From positions 99,038 to 163,037 of the forward strand of contig CAJQUW010011301.1 in NCBI GenBank assembly GCA_907163375.1: a stretch of 64,000 nt of DNA, read 5' to 3'. This document shows, one piece after another, positions 19,255-31,412 of the stretch. The DNA is from Prostheceraeus crozeri (Eukaryota > Platyhelminthes > Polycladida > Euryleptidae). The translations under genes and the position numbers were made by a program. Within the stretch, counting starts at the first letter, position 1, and each line of letters begins with the position of its first letter. The notes below the pieces were generated by a model, which saw only the letters and a program-made list of their open reading frames with translations, did not search any database and was not told where the DNA came from.

Positions 19255-19398
19255 CACATCTTTTATCAATAGTAATTCATTACTCATCAATATGTGAAAA
19301 TTCTTTATTCCCAATTGCTTAGCAATCTCATTTAAATCGAAATTTGATGTGGTTTTGTTTGCCGTATATTTTTAGAAAGTCTCTGATGTTTCTCATTT
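19255..19398 (-). pseudogene. Truncated duplicate of the protease N-terminus, copy A
   Basis: The minus strand from the MRNI methionine gives a protein resembling the first 40 residues of the adjacent protease: RDFLKIYGKQ against NEFLKLYGTQ, and LGIKNFHIL against LGIKNFHVL. Only the N-terminal part remains. The same relic is at the same place in copy B, so the duplication is older than the split of the two copies. Confidence 0.75.
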
Positions 19399-19528
19399 TT
19401 ATAGACGATAAAATGTTTCTATTATATTCCCGTAAATGAGAAATTAAAAACAACACATGGATATTTCAATTTGGTTACATCCACTTTGCATACATTCAAT
19501 TTGAATACATTGAAATACATGTAAATTT

Positions 19529-19740
19529 GTCCACGCTGTGGACGCGTTCTAATTGGTTGAAACACTCTATTGCATTTACATGTGCAACAGGAAATAACAT
19601 TGCATATAAAACAGGAAATAGCATTGCATATAAAACAGACGGATTCAAGTTTTCTAAACAATAGGATTTCTGTCCACGGGTGGACAAGGTTTCATTGGTT
19701 GAAACACTCTATTGTATTTACATTGCATATAAAACAGAGG
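19529..19740. promoter_or_regulatory. Duplicated CCAAT/TATA-like module with palindromes, copy A
   Basis: Two modules start 143 bp apart. Each opens with a palindrome (GTCCAC-GCT-GTGGAC at 19529-19543; GTCCAC-GG-GTGGAC at 19672-19685), continues with ATTGGTTGAAACACTCTATTG (19552 and 19694) and ends with GCATATAAAACAG (at about 19602, 19628 and 19725). ATTGG is the inverse CCAAT box and TATAAAA a TATA box. The order looks like a tandem promoter or enhancer. Conserved in copy B (from 56130). Confidence 0.55.
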
Positions 19741-20850
19741 GGTTTCAAGAATGATAAATTTTCTTCACAGCGCGTCTAATGTCAACGCGTTGATTTGATT
19801 AGTTGAATGGCGCAGTATTTTAGCTGAATGGCGCACCATTATTCAAGAGAATATAATGAAATGGCATAGGTCTAACAATAAAAATAAAGTGTCTTGCGGC
19901 CGTATCGCAATAACAATAGCGGAGTTTAACATCCAAATTCCATTGAATATGTCAGCGCGGTATTATCGCTAAATGACGCACCATTGTTTGGGAGAAGAAT
20001 GGAATCATTTGGAATGACACATAATTGCTTTACACAATGAAGTCAATCTTCCGATAACAATAGGTCGTGACTTTTAAAGTACAAGAGAAACAGACACCCA
20101 ACAAAGCGTAGGAAATTTGTCTGCTAATTTACCTAATTTCATAACAAATGAAACTTCGGTGCGTGAATAATTGATATGATTTTGCTTCAAGAGACTATAA
20201 AAATAAGACTTGTCATTATCACAAACAGAGAGCAGATAGTGCTTACCGATAAAAATTTTACACATAACACTGAGTGAATTGTTTCTTCTTTCATGCAACA
20301 AGAATTTGTGTAAGTTTACAATTGTATTATTCTCTCCACCATTTGGCTCTATGAAATCACTCAAAGTATCTGTAAATTCATGCCTCTCAAGATATATTCC
20401 TCTTGAATTCCTCCCGTAATTTTTTCATCCTCCCTGGCAACGATTGTTTTCTTCTATCTTCAAATTGATCTTGTCTCATTTTGAGAAATATATGACGAGA
20501 GCGTTTTGACACAACCTTCACTGACAAGAAACACTGTTAAATTAAATAAGTCTTCAGCACAATTGTTTGAAATAGCCATATCGATTATTGTTGTTGTCTA
20601 TTATTTCACGGCATTGCAGCCGGAGTAGGATTTGCTGGTTATATATTCCACGTCTTACAAATGTCTAAGTGGGTGTAGCAGCTGTTTGTTCTTTCATACA
20701 TTGTTTCCTTTCAAATGTTTGAGTTGGAGGACACAGCTCCTTACACTGAAATGCCTTTTATTCATAAATGCGAGAAGCAGATGTTCTCTACAATTGAATG
20801 ACAATTGTAAAAGTACCTAAACTTATTGTTAAGAATATGTCAATTACTTC
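19741..20850. other. Conserved right-end region without a recognised gene, copy A
   Basis: Nearly identical to copy B (about 56341-57451). A minus-strand frame at 20074-20364 gives the same protein in both copies (IEPNGGENNTIVNLHKFLL, then SVMCKIFIGKHYLLSVC), with one synonymous difference, but it lacks an ATG at its apparent start and matches no family I know. A GAATGGCGCA word recurs at 19805, 19825 and, altered, 19974. It may be a spliced or lost accessory gene, or regulatory DNA. Confidence 0.4.
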
Positions 20851-21407
20851 AAATATTTTTAGTCACATGATATATTTTAAAAACCTGAAAATGGATTTAA
20901 AAGACGTTTTTAAAAATACTAATTTTCGGTGTCCTGTAACGGTCATGATTTTGGCGGGGGTGAAAATTGTAATTCTCAAATTTTGAGATTCTTAACTTTT
21001 ATGATTTTTTCAGTGTCCTGCAACGGTCATGATTTTCAAGGTAAAAAATGTAATTCTCAAATTTGAGATTCTTATCTTTTATGATTTTTTCGGTGTCCTG
21101 AAACGGTCATGATTTAAGCGAGAAAATTGTAATTCTCAAATTTTGAGATTTTGAAAAATTTGAAAAATTGGGTATTTTTAAAAACGCCCAAATTTATGAA
21201 TTTAGGTCTTCATAAACTGAAAAAGGGTTCAAATTCATGAATTTATGTCGTTTTTAAAAATGCCATTTTTTGAAAAAATGGTACTTTTTGAATGGACTAA
21301 ATTCATGTATTTAGGTCTTAAAAACCTGAAAAAGGGTTCAAATTCATGAATTTATGTCGTTTTTAAAGGTACTATTTTTTTGAATTTTATAGTGTCCTGG
21401 AACGGTC
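20851..21407. repeat. Right terminal inverted repeat of copy A
   Basis: Inverse of 3331-3733 but longer, because it has three instead of one of the inner units of about 75-80 bp whose core is GTGTCCTGNAACGGTCATGATT. The cores have small differences among units. The outermost core ends the element at 21407. Confidence 0.9.
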
Positions 21408-21991
21408 ATCAGCTCCAAGAATATGTAATTTTTATCAAGATCGGCTCATCCGTTCGATGGCAAACTTCAAAGTTATCCTATTCCTACACTCAGTCATTTG
21501 GTGAGTCATCATTTCCCTCGGTTGAGGTCAAAGAAGATTTCGAATCTCCGATCTGCAGATGGGGCCGCCTGCCCGCCTATCTACCATGCACCACTTCACA
21601 AGCAATAGCAATTCTTCACAAACAATGACAATAGCTGTAGCTGCTGACTCTTGCGTCCGATACGGGGATCGACAAGATTTTTACAATGTAATCAATGATG
21701 GCAGTATTCAGGAGGACAGACGAATGAGGACTGCCGACATAAAATAATCAGCTATGAAGCAGCAAACTTCAAATCACTAATTACTTCATTTAATTAACCA
21801 AGCCATACTGTTGCCTAAACCTAGTGTCTCGACTGGTCTAGAGAATATATTTAATAATCAATCAACTATGAACTCACGCATAAACTCTATGAGAATATGT
21901 AACAGATGAAAGAGCTTTTCGTGTTGTGCAACGATGAAACGGACTGTAGTATTCACAATCAGTACTCCGTTGCAGGGTCATGGGGAAATTG
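21408..21991. other. Non-coding DNA right of Polinton A
   Basis: No gene recognised. The first bases after the element (ATCAGC) do not match the left flank. Confidence 0.5.
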
Positions 21992-22805
21992 CAGGCTTGC
22001 CGTTGGGATTGTGATCCGAATTGGGATCCCAATAGCTATTGAGATTGGGTTGGGATTGGGCTACCAAAAATCCACCCCAATCCCAATAAATCCCAATAGA
22101 TCCCAATAAGCCCTGTCCCAACAAATATACATGTAATCGTTTACATCAGTCAGTGCGCTACAAATATTTTCAGGTTGTACTGAGCAGTTCGTCTTGCTGT
22201 GTCTTCAGTCTGACCTTGCCTCTCTCGAATTCGAGCATTGGGAACTCTATGAATAGTGTGATTCACACAAATTGACACAGTCCGCTTTAGACCTACTCTA
22301 TGACTTTAACTTCCCTAGTTGCTAAGAATAATTGCTGAATTCGTAGGCCTTCTTGTGCTCGTGCTTTGCGCGTGCGTATGAGGCATTGATTGAAACGGGT
22401 AATAGCATGACGCTGTAACAGTGTTACACTGCGCAGGAACAATGGTTTCAAAAAAAGCCCGTGTGGCGAGCTGTTTATTAATACCGCATTATCCGATATA
22501 GGCTTGATTGATACCAAGTGTGTTTGTAGCTCGTACATACATATCAGGTATACACGTAGGCCCCTATAAGCTCTTCTGTGAAGGCAGTCTGTCGGTGCAA
22601 AATATAGCCATATAGTAGGCCTATTATACATAATTGTGTAAAATCAATTAAAGCTACTATTAAGACAAGTACAGTCCGTGGCCTTCGTCAATTCTAAAAG
22701 TGACACATGTGGTAGGTCTAAGCCGTAAGCCCGATTCACGTTCGTTTTTAGCCATAAAGCAGGCTATTGGGATTGGGCTGGAAATTCATCCCAACGGCAA
22801 GCCTG
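21992..22805. mobile_element. hAT-like MITE
   Basis: 814 bp bounded by an 18-bp inverted repeat CAGGCTTGCCGTTGGGAT. The flanking 8-mers ggaaattg (21984-21991) and gaaaattg (22806-22813) agree at 7 of 8 places, as expected for an old hAT target duplication. The subterminal arms are rich in TTGGGATTGGG and its complement AATCCCAATA. No transposase is encoded, so it is non-autonomous. hAT assignment rests on the CAG...CTG termini and 8-bp duplication. Confidence 0.7.
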
Positions 22806-25800
22806 GAAAATTGTGAATGAGGTCAGTGATCTACCTGCTTACAATTATGATAAATCAAACATGGTCATCATTTGTCAAAAAGCAGGTTTTCTCTTAAATT
22901 TTGTCACTATTTCTTCATTGAATCATTTTCTCATATTACCTGATTTATTTTCTGTCAATATGTTCCTGATGCTCTAAAATATCAGCATCTTGAAAATTAC
23001 GTTGATCGGAACTGTGCATCAGGAGTTGGAATGATTTTATTAAAAAATTTCCTGTAATTTTGTAATTTTCCTGGCGCAGCGACTTGCGGAATTCCACTCA
23101 ACTAGATTAATCGAGAAAACTGTGATCATTACAGCTTTTTAAGCTTCCCTGCGTTAGCAATCAGAAACGAAGAGCTAGAAATGTTCCCTGTGGGGCAACG
23201 GATTTTAAACGAATGAAATAAATACCCGTCATTTATTAGTATTAGCCTCAAAGGCTTTGAATGTTTGATAATTTGCGCATGAACAAGCACGAGACAAGTG
23301 AAGCCTCCATCAGTTGGAAATCACTGATTGAATAATGAAGAAGATGATGCAAGATTTGCAGCAGCATTGGCTGAAGTAAGCACACATGTAACATCAATGT
23401 GAGTAGTAACTCTGAATTACTTAATCATCTTAATCATCATGCGTTTAAAGATAGATTTTTTATGGCAAATGGCAGTAAATTGAGGTGTAATTTGAGGCTA
23501 TCAATGTTCGATAGGTGTAAGGAAACTTCCTGCAAACACGAACCATCTTGGTGATGTAACTGGACGCTCCAGTGCATCACCAGAATGGCCATGTTTGCAG
23601 TTGAGTTGTGGTTTCAATTCCTACACTCTAAACTATAAGCAGCGACTTGCCATACAATTTATCAGCCAAATCAGTATTCTGACTGATGTTCCGCACTATC
23701 AGAAAAATTTTCTGCTCATCAGACAATTTTTGTCTCATCGCGCTGACTAATTTCTATTATTACGTTTAATGCATATCATGCTACTTATGACTAGTACATA
23801 AACTTTTACCAAAATTGGATGGTATCCGTGATGATTTTCAATTATATGAATATACAATGCTTTAAATAAGCATTCCTTCCTTAGAACTAGACATGATGCC
23901 ATATTTTAATTCATTTTTTACAATGTTCTTTAAAGTTTTCAAAGGTACATACATGTATATTTCCCTAAAGTCGTAATTAACCAAGCGAAAGATAACTGAC
24001 AAGGCATCAGAATGATTCTGATAAGCTTTTAGTACGAGTGAATGGGACAGAGTGAGAACGGATAGGAGTGACTAGTTAAAATTCGCTGGTGTTGGATCGT
24101 TTCAGAGACATTGTTTTACACATGGACAGCACAAACTGATATTTTGTCTGTCTCTCTGTCCAGAACAGTCACCTTTGGCTACTCATTGCATCATATTGTC
24201 TGTTGCGATTGTCTGATCATTATTGCTGATAAATTGTGTGGTATTTGGCTGGTTGAGGTTTACAGTATAGAGGTCTATAACTTCTATTAGTATCATCTAC
24301 AACTTCTACGAGTTCGAATAATATTATCATTTATTGTACTGTCATCACTATATAATCGATCACATGAGCTAGTAAATTTTCGTTTAAGCAGCACGATTAG
24401 TATGAATCATGTTCCCAAATTTGATGCTCAGCCTGAGGTAGGGCTGTTTTGTCACATGCTGAACAGACTAACATTTGGCTCATGAAATTGTTGTTCAGGA
24501 AGCATATACATGCACATGCATCTAAATAATTTACGGATTCTGGAGCACGACCTTCAAGTTTTCATCTTTATTTGAATAATTAATTATGTTTCTATAGATT
24601 TACAATTTCTTCACATTTTCTCATTCTTTATATTTCATATTTCGTCATATTGTACTGTATCTTCAATTATTCTTGACCACATGCGCTGTCATAACAACGG
24701 CAAAGATGCATGTAAAGATTGCAGTTTTCAGTGGTTGACAATGGTTTTTGGTACCGGTACCTTATCTGTTTATTTGTGAAGACTCATGATTATTGTCATT
24801 TCTCTTTAAATTTATAATCATTTTGATAAAATAACGTTTAATAAATCGCCTCATGGCACGAACACGCAAACTATTATGTTCCAACTATTATGCGCCTAGC
24901 AGAGTAGCTGACATTACCATCAACAAACAGCTATTGTCCGTTATCCGAATGTTTTGCATATTCAACTTTGTATCGGATTGAATCGGATTTGGATGCAAAG
25001 GCAATAGAAATATGGTCATAGTTTGCATATATAGTTTGCACATCATCCTAATGCCTGTAACTCTAAACACGTTGCTTAAAACATTTGTTTTTATGTGGTG
25101 ATAGAAAATGCCGCTAGGTATGTGCAGTTTATTTTTCAAGCCCCTTTTTGTACAATGTGAAGTTCAACAATTCCGGAAGCATCATCCTCCCATTGCTTGT
25201 TGGCTGGGTTGGAAATGATGCACATGTAAATGATGATGGCACAAGTACTTATGACATTTACAAAATTCAAGTTCTTTTTTGTAGCCGAAGGTGTTGCAAT
25301 AAAGTAGTTGAAACAGAATTTATGTGTCCATAATGATCGTATTTTTGTGTCTACTATTTTGTGATATTTTTTTAAAAAATTTTCCCTCCTGTTTTTCCTT
25401 TCTTTTTTCTTTTTGATAATTTTATATTTTCATCATTTACAAACTTTTTACAATTGTATTCCATTTTTCCTTGCATATTTCAATACTATAATTTCACTCA
25501 GTTATATCATTATATTATTTCATCGAATTAGCAGTATTATTTTCATATATTCTTAGCATGGTGTTGAATCTGATTTAATTACTTAACTTTGACTTTGATT
25601 TACGCATCTTGTGCTTCCGTTACTTTTCGTGTTTGACCTTCACTTCACTGTTCGACCTGTGATATTGTGACGTAGCTATACTATTTTCCTCTGTATCGTG
25701 TGTGCGATGAGTATTTGCCATGACCGTCTTTGCAACTGTCCACCTTATGATTTCATGAATTTCCGTGTACGCTTAGAGAATAGAGACCCAATTATTACCA

Positions 25801-26789
25801 AAATTGCGCAATAGAGAACCGCCGAGCATTTTGTGTCGTTTAAATTTTACACTTGTTCTTGAAGGGCGGTGGCAGGCATATAGTACATGCATTTACAGCT
25901 ACAAGTATGATTAAGGTTTTGGTAATGTGCTCTCTAAGAATTGGTGAAGGCAACTTCAAGAACTTGCGTTGACCTGATCCTCATCTTGAAGTGTGCAGTA
26001 TAATCAAATCACAAGCATGGAATATTTCATCTCTAGTTATTCCATGGTTGATCTTCACATATCCTGCATGTTTTCGTGACAAGTTACATGTTTTGTTTTA
26101 TCATATGACTTGCTTGCTTGTCGTCCATTTCCTTGTAAAAACTATAATGTCTGTCTCCCAAGTACGACAGACGATGAGAGATGTTCAGCTGAATGACATG
26201 ATGATAGTATAAGTTGAATAGCAAACAATTTAGTGTTGACCTTCCAAATGCATTGCTAGAAATTGAATGAAGCGATTTCTTGGGATCAATATCTGATATT
26301 TCCCGAACTCTAAACGTATCGAAGTGGAATCGTAATGCAATAATCTTCAATCATCTGAATAAATCTCCAATGAACAAGATTCAAGGGAATAATAGCATTT
26401 CCATCATTCGAATAGCAGACGAATATTGATGATCGTCATTAAAGAAATAATTGGGACTGGTAATTATGTCAAACTGTTGAAGGCAGGTGGTTTGCTACGA
26501 TTTGGTATTGCAGTGCTGATAGTTGACAAACATCAGATAAATTCAACGCAAGAGTATATGACCTTCATTTGCATATATATTGAAGCTTATTTGATATCTC
26601 ATGTATTCAACATTGCAATCACATTTCCTTATTTTCTCAAATAATTACATACGATAAAAGAGGTACTGATGAAAACTGCTAGATATTAGAATATTGGCTA
26701 GAAAAACCATTGATTGTACTCTCAAGCAATGACTTTCATTATCTCATGCGTAGAGGATGATTCTGTTCAGCCCGCCGATAATGAAACAG
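22806..26789. other. About 4 kb of DNA without a recognised gene
   Basis: No protein family, RNA gene or clear inverted repeat was recognised. The open frames here are short and lack family motifs. Confidence 0.45.
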
Positions 26790-26796
26790 GCGGTAT

Positions 26797-27910
26797 TCAA
26801 AGATAGTTGAGAATCAAATTGTATTGCAAAAACTTGCAAAAATGTATTGTTAACAAAATTGAAACTTGTTTTGTACTAAACCAGCCACAAAAGTTGTTCA
26901 AAATGAAACCTGTGTGCTGATAAGCGCGTCTTGTAGTAGGCTTGTCAATGAAATTCAAAACTGCTGCAATTCTATCTCTCACCTCAAGAGTGGATTCTGG
27001 TTTTGGAAATTTGTAGATCTGATCCTGTGCGCATTCCCATAACGAAAAATGGCTCATCGCAAGGTCAGGACTTCAAGATGGCCAATTCCGATGGCCGGTT
27101 CTACCTATCCATTGATCTTGAAGATTTTCGTTCAGCTGTATTCTTGTTCAGGAGCTCCGTCTTGCTGGTAGATCAATGCCTGTTTTCTCCGAATAAAAAG
27201 GAGTCACTGTTTCTTGAAGATCACATTATTTTTCAGCCGTCACTGTCCCATCGATGACTTCATGCACGATGCCATAGTCAAAAGCAATCATCGCCCGAAA
27301 ACCAACTGGAGATTTCAGAGGCTTTACGCAAGTCACATGAGGGCTTTTCCGTCGCACAATAAAAATTACTGTACAGATTGACTTGGCCATTTAAATGAAA
27401 AGTTGCTGCATCAGTAAAGGCAAACTTTCGATACCAGCCAAGATTTTCGTTGATCATCTGTAAAACAGTGTGCCAGAAATCCAACCAAAGTTCAAAATCC
27501 ACCTCCCTCAACTTAACTGGTGAACTCGACTAAATGTGAAAGGTTTTATTTTATTCTTGCATAAAAATTTTTGCACCGAGATCTGCGACGTGCCGAGCTG
27601 CGCCGCAACTTTCCGATATGAAGTAGGGAGCCTATATGGATTGTCTCCAAACACTTCAAAAATTTCTGCTTATTTTCATCAGATAGTCAACTCTTAACAG
27701 GACCACCGGAATGTTTCATCGGCAACACACTGAGTTTGGTTGAAACTCCTTCTCCAATCTTGAATGGTTCTCACAGTTGGTGACTCTTTCTTCTCAGTGT
27801 TTTTCATTGAAAGCTCTTCTTGTTGCTTCGAAATTATCAAATGCAATAGAACCTGATGCACCATAAGCGACATCTTCGTAACTGAAGTCAGGATTCAACT
27901 TGCATCGATA
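26797..27910 (-). pseudogene. Decayed IS630/Tc1-mariner superfamily transposase
   Basis: Read on the minus strand, pieces in order give an N-terminal helix-turn-helix segment (SYEDVAYGASGSIAFDN, then FEATRRAFNEKH), WYRKFAFTDAATFHLNGQVN (first catalytic Asp region), YCATEKPSCD, QQDGAPE (second Asp region), and SLWECAQDQIYKFPKPES, which follows the lost PRSPDLTP-type third region. Many stops and frame changes separate these, so it is dead. No terminal inverted repeats were located. The family resembles the long Tc1-like transposases found widely in arthropods and other invertebrates. Confidence 0.7.
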
Positions 27911-28111
27911 AAAATCAAATTTGTTCGGAATTGTGAAGGAATGCTTAACTGACCATTTGATGCATGTACCAATGGTAACGAAATCGAATTCTAAATACAT
28001 ACATGAATAAGTTGAACTTGATAAACATCGATATTTTGCTTAGATGTCGACTTACCACCGGTCATCACCGTATTCCCTATTGCTCGACAGAGCAACGATT
28101 GAACTCATTCT

Positions 28112-28115
<4 letters not shown>

Positions 28116-28191
<76 letters not shown>
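28116..28191. repeat. (TA)n microsatellite
   Basis: About 38 uninterrupted TA units. An apparent open frame across it (repeated Tyr-Ile) is an artefact. Confidence 0.98.
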
Positions 28192-28197
<6 letters not shown>

Positions 28198-28495
28198 TAT
28201 CCACGTCATGAACGCAGAATATTCACTCTACGATAACAGCTGTTGTGTCCTACACGATGGTGCCGAAATTGACCTTGTCATACACAAGCCTTCTTTGGCA
28301 TGATTCTTCATGCAATACTTTACTTTTGAGTTTGTATTTGTGTCTTTATGTGATTTTCATTTATTGAGAATAGACGCCTACTTATTATTATCATTATATC
28401 AGCACCGGTGGGTTGAGCTGAATCACCCTGTATAGTGTGTTCTGAGGTAAACATAGCAACCACCTGTTGCATGTTGCATTTCCCTAATAAAGATA

Positions 28496-29213
28496 TAGTC
28501 CGGGAGCTAGCACGAAGTTGTGCTGGGAACGAGGTAGTACATAAAACTTTCACATAGCATAGTACACCTCTAACCTACTGCAAAACTTCGCGTCTGCCGG
28601 ATCAGATCATTTGCTTTTCAGAAATAGAGAGGATAATAGAATTCTATGTATTTCCAGTGGTAAAATTGTGACATTTAAGGTGTTAACTCCATTTTTTCGA
28701 ATTTTTGCTCATAAAAGTTACACAAATTGGTATTTTGTTGAACTGGTTATTATAGAAATCATCTACAGATCATAATCTTTCAAATAAGTTATCATTCAGT
28801 GACAGAGGATGAAGTAAAGTGTACAAACAGACACTTTTCGTTAAAGTATATCAACAATTTTCCTGAAATTTCTGTTAAAATTTGCAGTTACACCAACGAA
28901 AAGTGTCTGTTTGTACACTTTACTTCATCCTCTGTCATGATCTGTAGATGATTTCTATAATAACCAGTTCAACAAAATACCAATTCGTGTAACTTTTTGA
29001 TCAAAAATTCGAAAAAATGGAGTTAACACCTTAAATGTCACAATTTTACCACTGGAAATACATAGGATTCTGTTATCCTCTCTATTTCTGAAAAGCAAAT
29101 GATCTGATCCGGAAGACGCCAAGTTTTGCAGTAGGTTAGAGGTGTACTATGCTATGTGAAAGTTTTATGTACTACCTCGTTCCCTGCACAACTTCACGCT
29201 AGCTTCCGGACTA
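28496..29213. mobile_element. 718-bp foldback element
   Basis: Two inverted arms of about 320-345 bp meet around a spacer of about 55 bp. Outer ends are TAGTCCGGGAGCTAGC and GCTAGCTTCCGGACTA, inner ends are GACAGAGGATGAAGTAAAG and its complement. The left arm has an extra stretch of about 27 bp near 28775. The trinucleotide ATA flanks both ends and may be a target duplication. No coding capacity. Arm identity is high, so it is either young or kept similar by conversion. Confidence 0.85.
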
Positions 29214-31329
29214 ATAGGCTCTGTAATTTCAATTTAACCCAACCACTCCTACTCAAATTCATGTTTCAGAGACAATTTGCAGGCGGTTGGACGGAAGGTT
29301 TCCGTCAAAAAATCATCAATAAATCAGCAATGAGTCTAAATGCATAAATCCACAGAATTAAATATTTTGTTTATCTGCTTCGGTTTGCTAAAAGTGTGAT
29401 TAATACGAAATTGACGCACATCGAGGAACCTATTAAGTGGGCAAAGAGGAATTCCTTATACCTCACAGAGATAGGAAAAAGTCGTGCGTCGCTTGCGGAT
29501 TAATGTGAGTTCCACCGAAGTGCTTCGATTGCCAAAATTCCTTCAGATTCGAAGAATTCAGATCATTGCGCACAAGTTTTCTCCATAATGGTGGCCCTTC
29601 CGATCATTATTAAAAAAAGTAGCAGGCGTACGAAAATTAGTCCACTTGATGATTTCACATCCTCCCCTCGGCATTGCTGACTGTATATTGCATACATTGA
29701 ATCGAAGCCAGTCATCGATGTGTGTCTTGGTGTGTGCATAGTGATATCACAGCACGCACGCATCTCTCACCAGCTCTGGTGTCCTCTGCTGACAGCTAAT
29801 TCTTTGCCATTTCCAATAGCAAGCGATACACGAATTATCCATTCGAGAAGGAGCAAGTTGTCTAATTCTGTGATGTGCCATTTGAATATTAAGGTTACAT
29901 ACAATTCTTCCTTTCTAGGAAACCGAAGCGCGCAGATGAATCAAATTCTGTGCATAAATCGCTGCATTGTCAAGTGCAAAAGATCGCTTTTTGACAACCA
30001 ATGAACTGCGCGAAGTGTTATATTGTCTATGAAATTCGGGATTCCGACTTAGCTTTTCTTAGTTTAGCTTGTCTTCTAAATAGCTTCAAGGAAACTGGCA
30101 TTTCGATGTGCATTTTGGGGAAATTTTGGGATACATCATGGTTTTCAGATTTCATTCTCATGCCACCTCAGTTATACTTGTTCTTGTACATTTCTTCCAG
30201 CTTGTTGGATTTCAGAAAGGTTCGAATGCTTTTCAGTATTATCCCATTCAACACATGTAGCACTGCATGAATTCTCAGCATGCCAGCCGCATGTGTGGTA
30301 CATTGCGTGCCTGGGTTTGAGTGTTCAGATAGAAGGGCCGAGACTCGACTCGGCGGGTACCTGCCAACACTACGGTTTTCATTTGTTTAAATATTTTATT
30401 TCTATGGATGTTTTAAAAAATTGATATTCCCATAGCTTTGAGAGCGCATGAGCATTTCTTTACAGTCCTTGATGAGCGCTTTACAGTCCTTGGTCAACTT
30501 TGTAGTCTCCGCGGTTAACACTTTGCAGTTGGTGAACTTTTGTGCTGCAAATCATATTTATGTCGAATGATTTTCTTTTCTCTATGTATTATTTTTATTG
30601 TAATTACGTTGAATATCCTTGACAGGTGCCTGAATCTGGTATTTGAAACATAGGAGGATTTCAATGTATTCAATTGAATCACATCGACTATGATGCACAG
30701 TCAAAAATATCAAGTTGGCAAGCGATTTATTGTTAGCACAATTATTAGCATTACCGATATTTTAGTGTTCTGTTCGGTAGCTGACAATATTCGAAAAAAT
30801 TGACTCCTTCGATCATCGTATTTTTGCTACTGTTATTTTCTTTATTATAATTTCTGAGGTTCTTTTCATTTTTAAGTCGCTATTTTGGTTACTTTGTAGA
30901 ATGCAGCATGTAGAATGTAGGTATAATTCTGATCAAATTTATACTCAAAAAGTCTTCTTTTGCTGTGCTTGGTAGTCTATGTCTATTCCTATGGATAGAA
31001 ATATTATACATTTCTAAGTATGGCCATAGACTTCCAAATGTCATGGTATGGCCGACAATTTGGACGCTAAGGTATCTAACATATTCCAGATGGAAATACA
31101 TACATAGAAATAAATTACCCTCACTCGATTAAAAAGTCATTTTTCAGTACTCTGAGCGATATCACTCCTCGCACCGAAGAGTTGACATTTTAATCTTCGT
31201 GGAAATAATTATCAGATGCTGTTCAGGATTGGCATTGTGATTACCAATGCATCTTTATATCAGTTCATATCTAAGATCCTTATAGCCTGAATTCACCGAA
31301 GGGATCATTTGTCAAGTGGCTATGTGCGA
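29214..31329. other. About 2.1 kb of DNA without a recognised gene
   Basis: Nothing identifiable. Open frames are short and lack known motifs. Confidence 0.45.
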
Positions 31330-31339
31330 TCTCGCTAAA

Positions 31340-31412
31340 GGGTGGATTCTAGCTCGCATGGCGTAATAGACCCCGATGGGGAAGGGCTCTGCCACGCCTT
31401 CGATCCCATCAA
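31340..31412 (+). repeat. Possible tRNA-derived SINE head
   Basis: TAGCTCGCATGG (31351-31362) resembles the Pol III A box TRGCNNARNNGG, and CTTCGATCCCA (31398-31408) resembles the B box GGTTCGANNCC, with normal spacing. The cloverleaf arms do not pair well, so it is not a functional tRNA. Confidence 0.3.

Larger units (their letters stand above)
3331..21407 (+). mobile_element. Polinton/Maverick-type virus-like element, copy A (fossil)
   Basis: An 18.1-kb element bounded by terminal inverted repeats whose outer ends read GACCGTTCCAGGACAC and face each other at 3331 and 21407. It encodes the diagnostic Polinton set: family-B DNA polymerase, retroviral-type integrase, FtsK/HerA packaging ATPase, adenain-like cysteine protease, double-jelly-roll major capsid protein and a penton-like minor capsid protein, plus accessory virion-type genes. 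Several of its genes (roughly five to seven) are no longer single open frames, so it is decayed, though little diverged from copy B and therefore young. No 6-bp target duplication could be found: the flanks are gcaaaa on the left and atcagc on the right. Either the ends were altered after insertion or the flanks were rearranged. Confidence 0.95.

Noticed and set aside
28003-28236. Open frame with repeated Tyr-Ile
   Set aside because: It is the translation of a (TA)n microsatellite.
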